Positions 55,058 to 63,874 of a stretch of 64,000 nucleotides of DNA are shown here, piece after piece (position 1 is the stretch's first letter; each line of letters opens with the position of its first letter). The position numbers were made by a program, and so were the translations under genes. A model generated the notes under the pieces. That model saw only the letters and a program-made list of their open reading frames with translations. It had not been told where the DNA came from and did no database searches. This stretch comes from Brevibacillus centrosporus (GTDB taxonomy: Bacteria; Bacillota; Bacilli; Brevibacillales; Brevibacillaceae), in assembly GCF_003710815.1 (NCBI RefSeq), contig NZ_RHHP01000015.1, positions 62,001-126,000 of the forward strand, given 5' to 3'.

Positions 55058-55093
55058 AAAAGCGCGTTCCCTTTTGGGAGCGCGCTTTGCTGT
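55058..55093 (+). terminator. Intrinsic terminator
   Basis: GCGCGTTCCC-TTTT-GGGAGCGCGC perfect stem flanked by A and T runs. Confidence 0.92.
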
Positions 55094-55182
55094 TTGTGTA
55101 TCGCCATGGGGGAGGCTTCTTCATTTTGGAAAGTAACGGATCGGCAGCTTATTCGTCTTTTCTAATAAGCCCGGAATTGAAA

Positions 55183-56604
55183 TTAGTGGAGCCAGCGATA
55201 GACGATTTGCGGCGTCTCTTCCTGTGGCATTGCCTCCAGTACAAAGGGGGCGGGGTTGCTCCAGGGCAAAGCGGGTGCAGGAGCGTCTGAGGCGATGACC
55301 TCTGTACCGAGGGAAACAAAGGAGTACAGCTCTTCGACAGCCGCATTGTACATGCGGATGCAGCCAAGAGAGACCGAGCTGCCGATGCTCTCTGGATGGT
55401 TGGTCCCGTGGATCGCATAGCCGCTGCTTTGAAATACCATGCCCCTCGTGCCATAGATGTTGTCATGACCGCGTGGGTGGTTAATCTTTTGCAGAATGGT
55501 ATAGTAGCCTTCAGGAGTCGAACCGTCTTTTCCGATGCCGACTGGATAGCTGCGAACGATCTGCGAGCCGCTCATGAGGCGCATCGTATGCGTCGATTCC
55601 GATAGCCAGATTTGCAAAGGCTCCATCGGGACGAGGGGCTCGGGATAGCCCACCATCGGCACGACTTCACGAATGCTAGCCCAGGCCGCTTCCGGTCGAA
55701 ATAGATCAGGTCGGTACAAGTAGCTCTTCATGCCCAAAGCTGCAGGTGGTGCGGGAATCTGAGACAAGTAGTTGCCTGGATAGGCACCTGCCAGGTGACT
55801 GAGATTTACAGGCAGCTGTCCTTTTTGTTGATAATAACGGTACAAGGCGTTTCGCAGTGTCAGGATGTGCTCGGTCACCAGCTGCTCCTGTGCCAAAGCG
55901 ATTCGTGCCGGTTGGAGCAAGGGATCCTGCTCATACGTTCCCGGACGAGGAAACCATTTTTGGCTTAGAATCGTACGATTGACTGGATGATAACGAATGA
56001 TGCCGAGAACACTGCGAGGCTGGTAGTAAAGCAAAGGCGTAAAGAGCGGCGCGCCAGCCACTTCGGGTACGACAATAACCGAGTACGGCTGTGTGAGAGA
56101 AGGACGACGATTTTCTACATACTGGCGCACCTGCTTCTCCAGTTGAGCTGAATCTAAATTGGCAGGAACTGCGATGACCTCGACATGCGGTCTGCTGGCC
56201 GCGACAGGCGGTGAAACCTGTGCCGCTGTACTCGCTGTGCTCTTGGCGGGTTCAGTCAGTGGTCCGGGAGATATGACGAACAGAGAGTAGAGAAAGAGGA
56301 GGGAAGCAAGCACGCGCCGTATCCGTTTGCGTGAATCCTCTTCTCGTCTTTTCCGAATCAAAGCCTGATAAGCTTCTCTTGCTTCGTTGTAGTACGCGCC
56401 AGGCTTTGCGTGCAGAGCTTGTCTCAGGGCAGCCAGAGCAGCCTCAGGCTCGCCCCGCGCTTCTCTTTCTCGCCCGAGGTGATACCAGCCAATGGCTTCG
56501 TCAGGGTGCTGCTCGGTATACCAGCGATAAAAAGACAGATCGCTCTGATCTGGATATTTCATATGAAACGTGCTTTTTTCTTGCAGAAAGGAAACTTTGT
56601 CCAC
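55183..56604 (-). CDS. L,D-transpeptidase (YkuD) with TPR-like head and membrane anchor
   Basis: A 473-residue wall-modifying enzyme. Residues 15-75 form a TPR-like helical repeat in the cytoplasm (WYHLGREREARGEPEAALAAL). One membrane helix follows near 97-110 (VLASLLFLYSLFVI), then an extracellular part ending in a YkuD domain: HGTNHPESIGSSVSLGCIRM near 415-434, with catalytic His and the Cys in SxGCxRM. It cross-links peptidoglycan stem peptides with a thiol mechanism. GTG 56604 follows GGGGGGAG; the longer upstream frame overlaps the divergent ATPase gene. A cytoplasmic TPR on an L,D-transpeptidase is uncommon. Confidence 0.88.
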   Translation of the reverse strand: MDKVSFLQEKSTFHMKYPDQSDLSFYRWYTEQHPDEAIGWYHLGREREARGEPEAALAALRQALHAKPGAYYNEAREAYQALIRKRREEDSRKRIRRVLASLLFLYSLFVISPGPLTEPAKSTASTAAQVSPPVAASRPHVEVIAVPANLDSAQLEKQVRQYVENRRPSLTQPYSVIVVPEVAGAPLFTPLLYYQPRSVLGIIRYHPVNRTILSQKWFPRPGTYEQDPLLQPARIALAQEQLVTEHILTLRNALYRYYQQKGQLPVNLSHLAGAYPGNYLSQIPAPPAALGMKSYLYRPDLFRPEAAWASIREVVPMVGYPEPLVPMEPLQIWLSESTHTMRLMSGSQIVRSYPVGIGKDGSTPEGYYTILQKINHPRGHDNIYGTRGMVFQSSGYAIHGTNHPESIGSSVSLGCIRMYNAAVEELYSFVSLGTEVIASDAPAPALPWSNPAPFVLEAMPQEETPQIVYRWLH

Positions 56605-56666
56605 AGAACTCCCCCCTCTTAGGAGTATCGGACAGTGAGACGAAAATGGTGAGCATGGAGGAAAAG

Positions 56667-57383
56667 ATGATTTACTTACGAACAATCCGCCTGTTGCGTG
56701 AACAATTTCCCCAAACGGAGCGCTATCCGTTTGCACTGCCTTCTATCCGTCAGCTGGACGCGCTAGAGCTCACTAGCAGTGTCACGTTCTTTGTGGGGGA
56801 GAACGGCTCGGGTAAGTCTACCCTTCTGGAAGCTGTGGCGTACCAATGCGGTTTCCATACGGCAGGAGGCTCCCGCAGCAACACGTATGAAGTAGACCGA
56901 GCAGAAGCAAGTCTGGGTGACTACATCCGGCTATCCTGGATGCCCAAGCAGACCAATGGCTTTTTCCTGCGTGCCGAGAGCTTTTATCAGTTTGCCAGCC
57001 ATATTGATCAGCTGGAGCGGGAGCGTCCTACCGGATATGCCGCTTATGGGGGACGTTCGCTTCACGATCAGTCGCACGGAGAATCATTCTTGTCCTTGTT
57101 TATCCATCGCTTTTCTGGCAAAGGCATCTATCTGCTCGATGAGCCCGAGGCTGCCTTGTCGCCGATGCGTCAGCTGGCGTTTCTGTACGTCATGAAAGAC
57201 TTGGTGGCAGAGGGCGCACAGTTTTTGATCGCGACTCACTCACCGATCCTGATGGGATACCCAGGCGCTGCTATCCTGAATTTTGATACCTCTCCCGTAG
57301 AGGAGATTCGGTATGAAGATACGGAGCACTATCAGCTGACCCGGCGTTTTCTGGAGAATCGGGATCGTTACTGGATAGAATAA
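56667..57383 (+). CDS. AAA-type ATPase of the SMC/RecF-like group
   Basis: A 238-residue predicted ATPase: Walker A GENGSGKST near 44, signature-like SHGESFLSLF near 145, Walker B GIYLLDEPEAALSP near 160 and the H-loop ATHSPILMG near 195. The short form without coiled coil matches COG3910-type proteins of unknown role. The start is ATG 56667, 4 bases after GGAGG; other in-frame ATG codons lie at 56646 and 56655. It is divergent from the transpeptidase gene with a very short gap. Confidence 0.85.
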   Translation: MIYLRTIRLLREQFPQTERYPFALPSIRQLDALELTSSVTFFVGENGSGKSTLLEAVAYQCGFHTAGGSRSNTYEVDRAEASLGDYIRLSWMPKQTNGFFLRAESFYQFASHIDQLERERPTGYAAYGGRSLHDQSHGESFLSLFIHRFSGKGIYLLDEPEAALSPMRQLAFLYVMKDLVAEGAQFLIATHSPILMGYPGAAILNFDTSPVEEIRYEDTEHYQLTRRFLENRDRYWIE

Positions 57384-57517
57384 AAAATAATTTTTCTCTC
57401 CTGTCACAAAACTCGTTTCGGCGGTTTCTATTAGATGAACGAACCGAGAGGACCCGGGAGCACCCGGATGCAGCTCTTACTGAAATGAGTGGAAGCTGCG
57501 AGGATGGAGGGGAAACA

Positions 57518-58066
57518 GTGGAGGTGCAAGCAAAACTGGCGATGAATTCCATACTTGTCCAGGATGACACGGATTCCTTTCGCGACTTGTTTACAACGTA
57601 CTACCCCTTCGTGGTGAGACAAATCATGCGGATCGTCAAAGAACAGCAGACGGCTGAGGATATCGCACAGGACGTGTTTCTATCCTTTTACCATACGGAT
57701 CGTACCGCAATCGAAAATATTCCGGCATGGCTATCTCGTGCCTCGATTTACGCCGCATACAATCATTTGCGTTCGGAAAAACGCAGGCAAAATCGTCATG
57801 AGAAGGAAGCAGCCGACAAGGAAATGGTCATCCGCTCCTCGGAGGATGCATGGCTGGAAAAGGAAGCGATTGAGGGCGTTCGGGAAGTACTCGCCAAGCT
57901 GGATGAACGTGAGCGTACGTTGCTCGTTATGAAGTATTCCGGCTTTCCGTATGTAGAGCTGGCAAAAGCGACAGGGACTGAGGTAGGATCTGTCGGAACA
58001 CTGCTATCACGTGCGAAGAGCAAGTTTCGCAAATTGTACGATTCGCTAAGGGGGGATGAAGGGTGA
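57518..58066 (+). CDS. ECF-type RNA polymerase sigma factor
   Basis: A 182-residue sigma-70 family factor. Region 2 carries VVRQIMRIVKEQQTAEDIAQDVFLSFY near 30-58 (cited in part: EDIAQDVFL) and region 4 carries LVMKYSGFPYVELAKATG with HTH near 140. GTG 57518 follows GGAGGGGAAA. Its stop overlaps the GTG of the anti-sigma gene (GTGA), so both are made in equal amounts. ECF factors of this kind turn on envelope-stress genes and usually their own operon. Confidence 0.92.
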   Translation: MEVQAKLAMNSILVQDDTDSFRDLFTTYYPFVVRQIMRIVKEQQTAEDIAQDVFLSFYHTDRTAIENIPAWLSRASIYAAYNHLRSEKRRQNRHEKEAADKEMVIRSSEDAWLEKEAIEGVREVLAKLDERERTLLVMKYSGFPYVELAKATGTEVGSVGTLLSRAKSKFRKLYDSLRGDEG

Positions 58067-59226
58067 AATGTGCCGACGAAGGCTTGATACAAGCCTATCT
58101 GGACGGGGAGTGCAGCGATGAGAACAGCGAGTGGTTCAGCATGCACGTCCAGCATTGCGAGGAATGCAGCCGGATGATGGATGAACTGTCAGCGCTGGAT
58201 ACCTGGACCGGGCAGACAATCGAGCAGGAGCTCTTTCGTCCGATTGACAAGATCAAGGTAGACACCGAGACTGCATGGCAACGCTTTTCCACCAAGCTGG
58301 ATCATCTGGATAGCAAGGCTCCACCGCAACTGGCTTCGCAAAAGCAGGTAGGAAAAAGGAGATGGAAAGAGATGAATAAAAACACGAAAAAATGGGTGAC
58401 GGGAGCTTCGGCGGCAGCGGTACTGGCTGTGTCGCTCTCCTTCCCGCAGGTGCAGGCAGCCGCAAGCGATTTCCTTTCGATTTTCCGGATGGATAAAGTA
58501 GAATTCGTTAAAGTCACCCCAAATGACATGCAGGAAATCGAGGCATGGTTGTCCAGTGGGCAAGCAGGCGAGAAGGAATTAAAAGGGATCGGAAAGCTTT
58601 CCATTAAAGAATCGAATCAAAAAGACTCCAAAGACCGTTATTACAACAGCCGGGAAGCAGCAGAAAAAGCTGGCGTGAAGCTGCCAAGCCTCCCTAAGGA
58701 ACTGGACGTGGAAAGCGTAGATATCAATCCAGCCTTTACCCTCCAGCTCGAGATCAATGCCGAAAAAGCAAACAAACTGCTAGCACAGCTGCAGGTGGAT
58801 GCAAGCTTTGATGAAAAGCTGAGCGGGAAACAGTTTGAGCTCTCTGTGCCTCAGTCGCAATCGATCTGGCTGCGCCAAGGCGAGCAATCGTTGAACTATA
58901 CCGTCGTGGATGCTCCCAAGCTGAAAGCACCAGAGGGAGTTGATCTCGAGCAGCTGCGCGATACGATGCTCTCGCTGCCGTTCATCCCGGACAATGTGAA
59001 GAAGCAAATGCTCAGCATCAAGGATTGGCAGCACACCTTGCCGATGCCGTACTTGGCGGATAAAGACAGCAAGATGAAAGAAGTGAAAGTGCATGGCGCT
59101 GATGCCATTCTCATGACGTCCGACAACCGCAGCCAGTTGATCTGGCAGCAGGATGGACACATTCACATACTTGAAGGTCATGGGCTTACCGGTGATGCAA
59201 TGATGAAAATCGCAAAGAATATGTAA
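58063..59226 (+). CDS. Anti-sigma factor with zinc-binding motif and membrane span
   Basis: A 387-residue partner of the sigma factor. N-terminal anti-sigma domain with the zinc motif H-x3-C-x2-C (HVQHCEEC near 28-35), a single membrane helix (about 112-132, TGASAAAVLAVSLSF) and a 250-residue extracellular sensor domain of unknown fold. It holds the sigma factor inactive until a signal outside the cell releases it, as in RsiW/RsiV-type systems. Confidence 0.88.
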   Translation: MKCADEGLIQAYLDGECSDENSEWFSMHVQHCEECSRMMDELSALDTWTGQTIEQELFRPIDKIKVDTETAWQRFSTKLDHLDSKAPPQLASQKQVGKRRWKEMNKNTKKWVTGASAAAVLAVSLSFPQVQAAASDFLSIFRMDKVEFVKVTPNDMQEIEAWLSSGQAGEKELKGIGKLSIKESNQKDSKDRYYNSREAAEKAGVKLPSLPKELDVESVDINPAFTLQLEINAEKANKLLAQLQVDASFDEKLSGKQFELSVPQSQSIWLRQGEQSLNYTVVDAPKLKAPEGVDLEQLRDTMLSLPFIPDNVKKQMLSIKDWQHTLPMPYLADKDSKMKEVKVHGADAILMTSDNRSQLIWQQDGHIHILEGHGLTGDAMMKIAKNM

Positions 59227-59235
59227 AAATAAATA

Positions 59236-59282
59236 GTAGCAAGCAGGCAGAGCTCCCTTTTTGGGGTGGCTCTGCTTTATAC
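59236..59282 (+). terminator. Terminator after the sigma/anti-sigma pair
   Basis: AAGCAGGCAGAGC / GCTCTGCTT stem. The ABC genes follow closely, so readthrough is possible. Confidence 0.7.
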
Positions 59283-59316
59283 CGTTTTTGGGAGAGGAAA
59301 GGAGGCCTGTCGGGCG

Positions 59317-60279
59317 ATGACTGATTACGTTATTGAGACTTGGGATTTGACCAAGCAATACAACGGCAAGGCAGGTTGTAAAAACATTACGCTGCAAGTG
59401 CCGCGTGGGTCGGTATTTGGATTCTTGGGACAGAACGGTGCGGGCAAAAGTACGTTTGTCCGTACGATGCTCGGATTGCTGCACCCAACAGGCGGAAAGG
59501 CGCAAATGCTCGGGTATCCGATCGGAAGCGTGGAAGCGCGGAAAAAGGTCGGGTATTTGCCAGAGCTGTTTCGCTATCCAGACTGGCTGACGGGAACGCA
59601 GCTGCTGGAGCATCATGCAGAGCTGGGCGGTTTGCCGCGGAGTGAACGCAAAAGCGTGATTTCAAATGTCGTGGCACGGGTAGGAATGGCGGGAAGAGAA
59701 AAGGAAAGAATTCGCGGGTTCTCCAAAGGCATGCAGCAGCGCATCGGGCTGGCATGCGCGCTGCTGTCAGACCCTGAGCTCATTTTTCTGGACGAGCCGA
59801 CTTCCGCTCTGGACCCGATCGGTCGAAAAGAAGTGCGGGAATTGATCGCAGAGCTGAGGGATCAGGGAAAAACGATCTTTCTCAACAGTCACTTATTGAG
59901 CGAGATGGAATCCGTTTGTGATTATGTAGGGATCATTCACCGAAGCGAACTGGTCGTACACGGGGAATGGCGCAAGCTGCGCGAGGTAGCCGAGCAGGTC
60001 GAGCTAACGGTTGATGCAAAGAACCAAAAGCTTTTGGAGCAGCTTCCGCCGTACGTGCATGGCAAGGAATTCATGCGTAATGATGGTGAGCAGCAGCGAT
60101 GGCTGATCACGCTGGATCAGAACAAAAGAGTGCCGGAGCTGCTGGGAGCCTTGATCACAGAGGGCGCTGCGGTGCACGAGGTCGTACGGAAGCAGCAGTC
60201 ACTGGAGGAAGTATTCTTGTACTGGGTACAGAAAAAGGAGGGGGAAGCACATGTGGCCCATCATGAAAATCACGTATAG
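59317..60279 (+). CDS. ABC exporter, ATPase
   Basis: A 320-residue ATPase of the YtrB/CcmA group: Walker A GQNGAGKST near 38, signature FSKGMQQRIGLACAL near 132, Walker [15 protein letters not shown] near 153, and the group's C-terminal domain (about 225-310). ATG 59317 lies after AAAGGAGG. It overlaps the permease gene by 29 bases. The genes follow a sigma/anti-sigma pair and may belong to its regulon. Confidence 0.92.
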   Translation: MTDYVIETWDLTKQYNGKAGCKNITLQVPRGSVFGFLGQNGAGKSTFVRTMLGLLHPTGGKAQMLGYPIGSVEARKKVGYLPELFRYPDWLTGTQLLEHHAELGGLPRSERKSVISNVVARVGMAGREKERIRGFSKGMQQRIGLACALLSDPELIFLDEPTSALDPIGRKEVRELIAELRDQGKTIFLNSHLLSEMESVCDYVGIIHRSELVVHGEWRKLREVAEQVELTVDAKNQKLLEQLPPYVHGKEFMRNDGEQQRWLITLDQNKRVPELLGALITEGAAVHEVVRKQQSLEEVFLYWVQKKEGEAHVAHHENHV

Positions 60280-61114
60280 GGAGATGATCTCCAAGCGTAT
60301 TTTTACGATTACCCTTCTGATGTCTCTCGCCTTCCTGGTGATGTATGGGGTGGCGACCTGGTACGCATCAAAAGAAATAGCAGAGGAAATGGGCAATGCC
60401 GCAGACTTGCTTATGGAGACAGGGTTTTTCTCCACGCAGCTGCTGGGGATGGGCCTGTACTTCGGCTCTATTATCACGGCACTGCTTGCGATTCTCAGCA
60501 GCGTCGGAAGCATCGCTTCTGAGGTGGAGAGCCATCAGATTGATACGTGGCTTGCAAGAGCACTGCCGCGACGCAAGTACTTGCTTGGGAAGTTTGGCGG
60601 ACTTGCGAGCATGCTCGCTTTGTACGCGCTACTGATGTTTTTGGGGTTGCTCTCCATCAATCAGTTCGTTGGCGGTGGCGTGCTGGCTGTGCATGTGAGT
60701 ATGGGGCAAGTCCTGACAGCACTCGGTTTTTTCATCCTGATGCCGATTATTCTGGTCTGTGTTTCCCTTCTGCTCAGCAGTATCACGACCACGGTAACAG
60801 GTGGGATCATTTTGATCATCCTGTATGGAATCAGCTTTATTGGCGGGTTTATTGAGCAGCTGGGCTCGATGATCCAGCAGAGTTCCCTCATTAATATAGG
60901 AATTGTTTCGAGCCTGCTGTTTCCCACCGACTCGCTGTTTCGCAAGTCGACGATTGCCCTGTTTGACACGGCAGATGATCCGATCTCCTTTGCTTCCCAA
61001 GGCTTGTTCGGGACTGCTTCAGCCCCAAGTGATGCGATGCTGATCTATACCATTCTCTATGGGGCGGCTGCGCTGTGGCTTGCCGTTCGGCTGTTTGGAA
61101 AAAGGGATGTATAA
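60251..61114 (+). CDS. ABC exporter, permease
   Basis: A 287-residue ABC-2-type membrane protein with six helices (first ITLLMSLAFLVMYGVATWY). It forms a transporter with the preceding ATPase; substrates of this group include lipids, peptides and antimicrobials. ATG 60251 lies inside the ATPase gene, behind GGAGGGGG. Complete. Confidence 0.9.
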   Translation: MWPIMKITYREMISKRIFTITLLMSLAFLVMYGVATWYASKEIAEEMGNAADLLMETGFFSTQLLGMGLYFGSIITALLAILSSVGSIASEVESHQIDTWLARALPRRKYLLGKFGGLASMLALYALLMFLGLLSINQFVGGGVLAVHVSMGQVLTALGFFILMPIILVCVSLLLSSITTTVTGGIILIILYGISFIGGFIEQLGSMIQQSSLINIGIVSSLLFPTDSLFRKSTIALFDTADDPISFASQGLFGTASAPSDAMLIYTILYGAAALWLAVRLFGKRDV

Positions 61115-61125
61115 AAAGAAAACCG

Positions 61126-61200
61126 AGAACAGCGTCATGACTGCCGTTCTCGTTCCTTGAGAAGCTGGATCAACTGGTCCAGCTTTTCGTTTTTTTGTTG
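61126..61200 (+). terminator. Two consecutive terminators
   Basis: First CCGAGAAC..GTTCTCG (61126-61160), then AAGCTGGA..TCCAGCTTTTCGTTTTTTT (61162-61200). Confidence 0.85.
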
Positions 61201-61277
61201 GTCCACGAGCCCATGATTTTTATGAAGTTAATAGCGAAAATACGGCTAATGTCGTTTATCGCCGTTTTCTATTCCGA

Positions 61278-61475
61278 TTGACTGAACATTGTTATAATGA
61301 CAGCACATTGATACTTGGCTTTTTGATGATTGCCGTTTTTATGTACCTGATTATGTCTAAACGAATATCCGCACTCATTGGCGTCATGATGGATGCTGGT
61401 TTGTTTGAACCGCTGATTGCCAAAATATTAAAAATCGTCAAGGGTGATCCGCTGAAGGTGATCGATAGAAGATGA
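61278..61475 (+). pseudogene. Collapsed CitMHS-family citrate-metal transporter
   Basis: Two fragments of one transporter in frame: the N-terminal helix (LILGFLMIAVFMYLIMSKRISALI) and a middle segment (GVMMDAGLFEPLIAKILKIV, then KGDPLKV). In the intact family about 60 residues separate them and more than 300 follow. Both are missing. The join lies near 61383. At about 61455 the sequence changes to a response regulator gene. The TTG start has no ribosome site. In the full state it would import citrate as a metal complex. Confidence 0.7.
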
Positions 61476-62145
61476 TTTGCGAATTGCTGAGGTGAACCGG
61501 CGCTTTGTAGAAAAGGTGAGCGGCTTTGAGGTTGTGGGAATCGCGGCCGATCGAGGGGAGGCAGTCGATCAGCTCGAGCTGCTGCAGCCTGAGCTGGTTC
61601 TGTTGGATGTGTATTTTCCCGATATGAACGGACTCGAATTTCTCTCTTTTATCAAAGAGCAGCATCCGGACAGCGATGTCATCATGCTGACTGCTGCCAA
61701 GGAAGTGGATGCCGTCGTGGATGCGATCCGCTACGGCGTCTTTGATTTCATCACGAAGCCGCTGATCATCTCCGGACTTCAGCAAACGCTGCGCAGCTAT
61801 CAGGAATTCCGTAAAAAAATCCGTACGTTGAAAAAAGAAGGTGCCGCGATCAATCAGCAGGAAATTGACCACCTGATTCACGGTTCGGGGATGAAGGCGT
61901 CCAAAGAGAGCAAACCTGTGAAAGGCATCGACAGAATTACGCTGGAGAAGATCACCACGTACTTGATGCAGACCGAAGGAGCGACAACCGATCAGGTCAG
62001 CAAGGAAACGGGCATCAGCCGCTCGACTGCGCGGCGCTATTTGGAGTATCTGGTGGCCATGGGAGAGGCAAGTGCGGATTTGTCCTATGGCGTCGTCGGA
62101 AGACCGGAACGAGTATACCGGCGGGGAACCAAAGAAAAAGGGTAA
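61462..62145 (+). pseudogene. CitT/DctR-family response regulator, start codon lost
   Basis: A two-component regulator: receiver domain (IEDDLRIAEVNRRFVEKV, phospho-Asp in LVLLDVYFPDMNG, Lys in DFITKPL) and a C-terminal HTH (TDQVSKETGISRSTARRYLEYL). The receiver begins directly after a TGA at 61459-61461 with IEDD; the usual first six or so residues and the ATG are gone. A TTG at 61477 would drop the acidic pocket. The sensor kinase gene expected between transporter and regulator is also missing. This suggests a citrate-sensing operon reduced by a large deletion, with the regulator probably silent. Confidence 0.75.
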
Positions 62146-62158
62146 CGTCACGAAAAAG

Positions 62159-62197
62159 AAAGGAAGTCCAGCGTTTTTGGCCGGACTTCCTTTTTGG
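62159..62197 (+). terminator. Bidirectional terminator
   Basis: AGGAAGTCC / GGACTTCCT stem, T run on the right and A-rich on the left, between convergent genes. Confidence 0.92.
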
Positions 62198-62202
62198 CGT
62201 GG

Positions 62203-62847
62203 TTAGGAAAAGCTGCAATGCGCCTCTACCCGATAAATTCGCTGACCGCGAGAGGAAAAGCGTTGCTCGTATTCAGTCATGACATTGTCCTCGGCGAGCT
62301 TGGATTGATGCAGATCAAACGTGATGTTGTGCATCTGGAAGCGCTCGAGGGCAAATTGATTGAGGGAAAACTCGAAAAGCTTTTCATTGTCAGTCTTCAT
62401 ATGAATCTCGCCATCACTCTTCAGTACCTGACGATAGGTTTGCAGGAAGCTCGCGTAGGTGAGACGGCGTTTGGCGTGGCGAGTTTTCGGCCAAGGGTCG
62501 CTGAAATTCAGGTACAGGCGGGAAAGCTCCTGATCGGCAAACAGATCTGTCAATACGGCAGCGTTGAATTGGACGAATGCCAGATTGGGGATTTCACGGT
62601 ATTCCGTGCGCTGTACAGCCCGCAGAACCACTTCGGCTTTGAGCTCAACCGCAATGAAATTCACGTCAGGGTGGCGTTCTGCCAGTGTATTAATGAAGCG
62701 TCCCTTTCCACAGCCGATTTCGACATGGATAGGATTGTTGTTTCCGAAGCGTTCATTCCAGCGCCCTTTGAAGGATACAGGGTTGTCCACGAACGTCGGA
62801 TATTCACGCAGGGCCGATTCGGCACCTGGTATGTTGCGCAGTCGCAT
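62203..62847 (-). CDS. trmB: tRNA (guanine-N7)-methyltransferase
   Basis: A 214-residue SAM-dependent enzyme that methylates G46 of tRNA. SAM site EIGCGKGRFI near 43, active-site motif NFSDPWPK near 115, and MKTDNEKLFEFS near 148. The start ATG 62847 follows AAGGAGGC. Length and motifs are normal. It stands alone on the minus strand. Confidence 0.95.
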   Translation of the reverse strand: MRLRNIPGAESALREYPTFVDNPVSFKGRWNERFGNNNPIHVEIGCGKGRFINTLAERHPDVNFIAVELKAEVVLRAVQRTEYREIPNLAFVQFNAAVLTDLFADQELSRLYLNFSDPWPKTRHAKRRLTYASFLQTYRQVLKSDGEIHMKTDNEKLFEFSLNQFALERFQMHNITFDLHQSKLAEDNVMTEYEQRFSSRGQRIYRVEAHCSFS

Positions 62848-63370
62848 ATGTGCCTCCTTAAGAAAGAACTCCTATCTACTTTACGATGAGACTTCCCAGG
62901 TTGCAAGCATGAGAGCTAAGGAGATCGTCGAGATTCCAGATAGGAGGCAGCCTTTTTTCGTACCCATAGGGATTTTTTAGAAGGGGGACTAGGACATAAG
63001 TCACATGTAATGCGGATGTGTCTACAAAACAGAAGGATAAAATTGGGGGATTTGTGAGGAACATCTTGGTAATAAAATTAACTGAAAATTTGAGGAATGC
63101 CTGTTAAATCGGGCTTTAAGCCGTCAAGTAGCAATGATAACCAGAAGTGGTTAGAAGAATTGGTAATAATTTGGGAATTTAATAGAGTCAGAACCAATGG
63201 TAAAGTAGAGAACAAGTGAGAGGTCAGCCAAACTTTGCATAAAAAAAGCTTCTTGTCGACGTCATTTGGTAGAAGCAAAGGATTCGTTTAGAAGTTTTTA
63301 TGCGTAACGGAACGGAATGGGAAAGAGCCGTTTCTGCATTCCTACACGATCAAAAGGGAGGATGAACAAC
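62848..63370. other. Gene-free stretch of about 520 bases
   Basis: AT-richer than its flanks, with no open frame having a ribosome site and no known RNA motif that I can recognise. A 6-base stem GCTTCT / AGAAGC occurs near 63250-63280. The part before 63370 must contain the promoter and a long 5' leader of the NlpC/P60 gene. Confidence 0.5.
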
Positions 63371-63874
63371 ATGAGAAAATTACATAAAGGGATCATCGGA
63401 GTGGTGATGGGTCTGACTTTGGGCCTCACCGCTATCGTAGCTCCTCTTCCTGGCGAACAAAATGTGGCTCATGCGGCTTGGACACAAGCGAAAGCTGATA
63501 AAGTCATCAACACTGGGAAAAAATACTTAGGAAGACCTTATAAATTTGGAGCCAAGAGCAGCACCACTGCCGTATTTGACTGCTCTTCCTTTACGCAGCG
63601 TGTATTCAAGGTTGCTGTAGGCAAGTCGCTGCCGCGTACATCCCGCGACCAAGCGAAAAAAGGGACAAGCGTATCCAAAAGCAACCTGAAAAAGGGCGAT
63701 CTTGTCTTTTTCAAAGCGAGCACGACTACTGCGAACAAGCGTATTACACACGTGGCGATCTATGCGGGCAACAACAAGCTGCTTCACACGTATGGAAAAC
63801 CAGGGGTGACGTTCACGAACTTCAAAGGAACGTCTTGGGAAAAACGCTTTGTATCTGCACGCCGTGTGCTGTAA
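63371..63874 (+). CDS. Secreted NlpC/P60 peptidoglycan hydrolase
   Basis: A 167-residue exported endopeptidase that cuts within wall stem peptides. Signal peptide up to about residue 34 (VAHAAW). Catalytic Cys in VFDCSSFTQRVF near 67, His in ITHVAIYAGN near 122 and a third polar residue in LLHTYG. ATG 63371 lies 8 bases after GGGAGG; ATG 63362 is an in-frame alternative that is too close. No SH3 or LysM domain is present. Confidence 0.92.
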   Translation: MRKLHKGIIGVVMGLTLGLTAIVAPLPGEQNVAHAAWTQAKADKVINTGKKYLGRPYKFGAKSSTTAVFDCSSFTQRVFKVAVGKSLPRTSRDQAKKGTSVSKSNLKKGDLVFFKASTTTANKRITHVAIYAGNNKLLHTYGKPGVTFTNFKGTSWEKRFVSARRVL

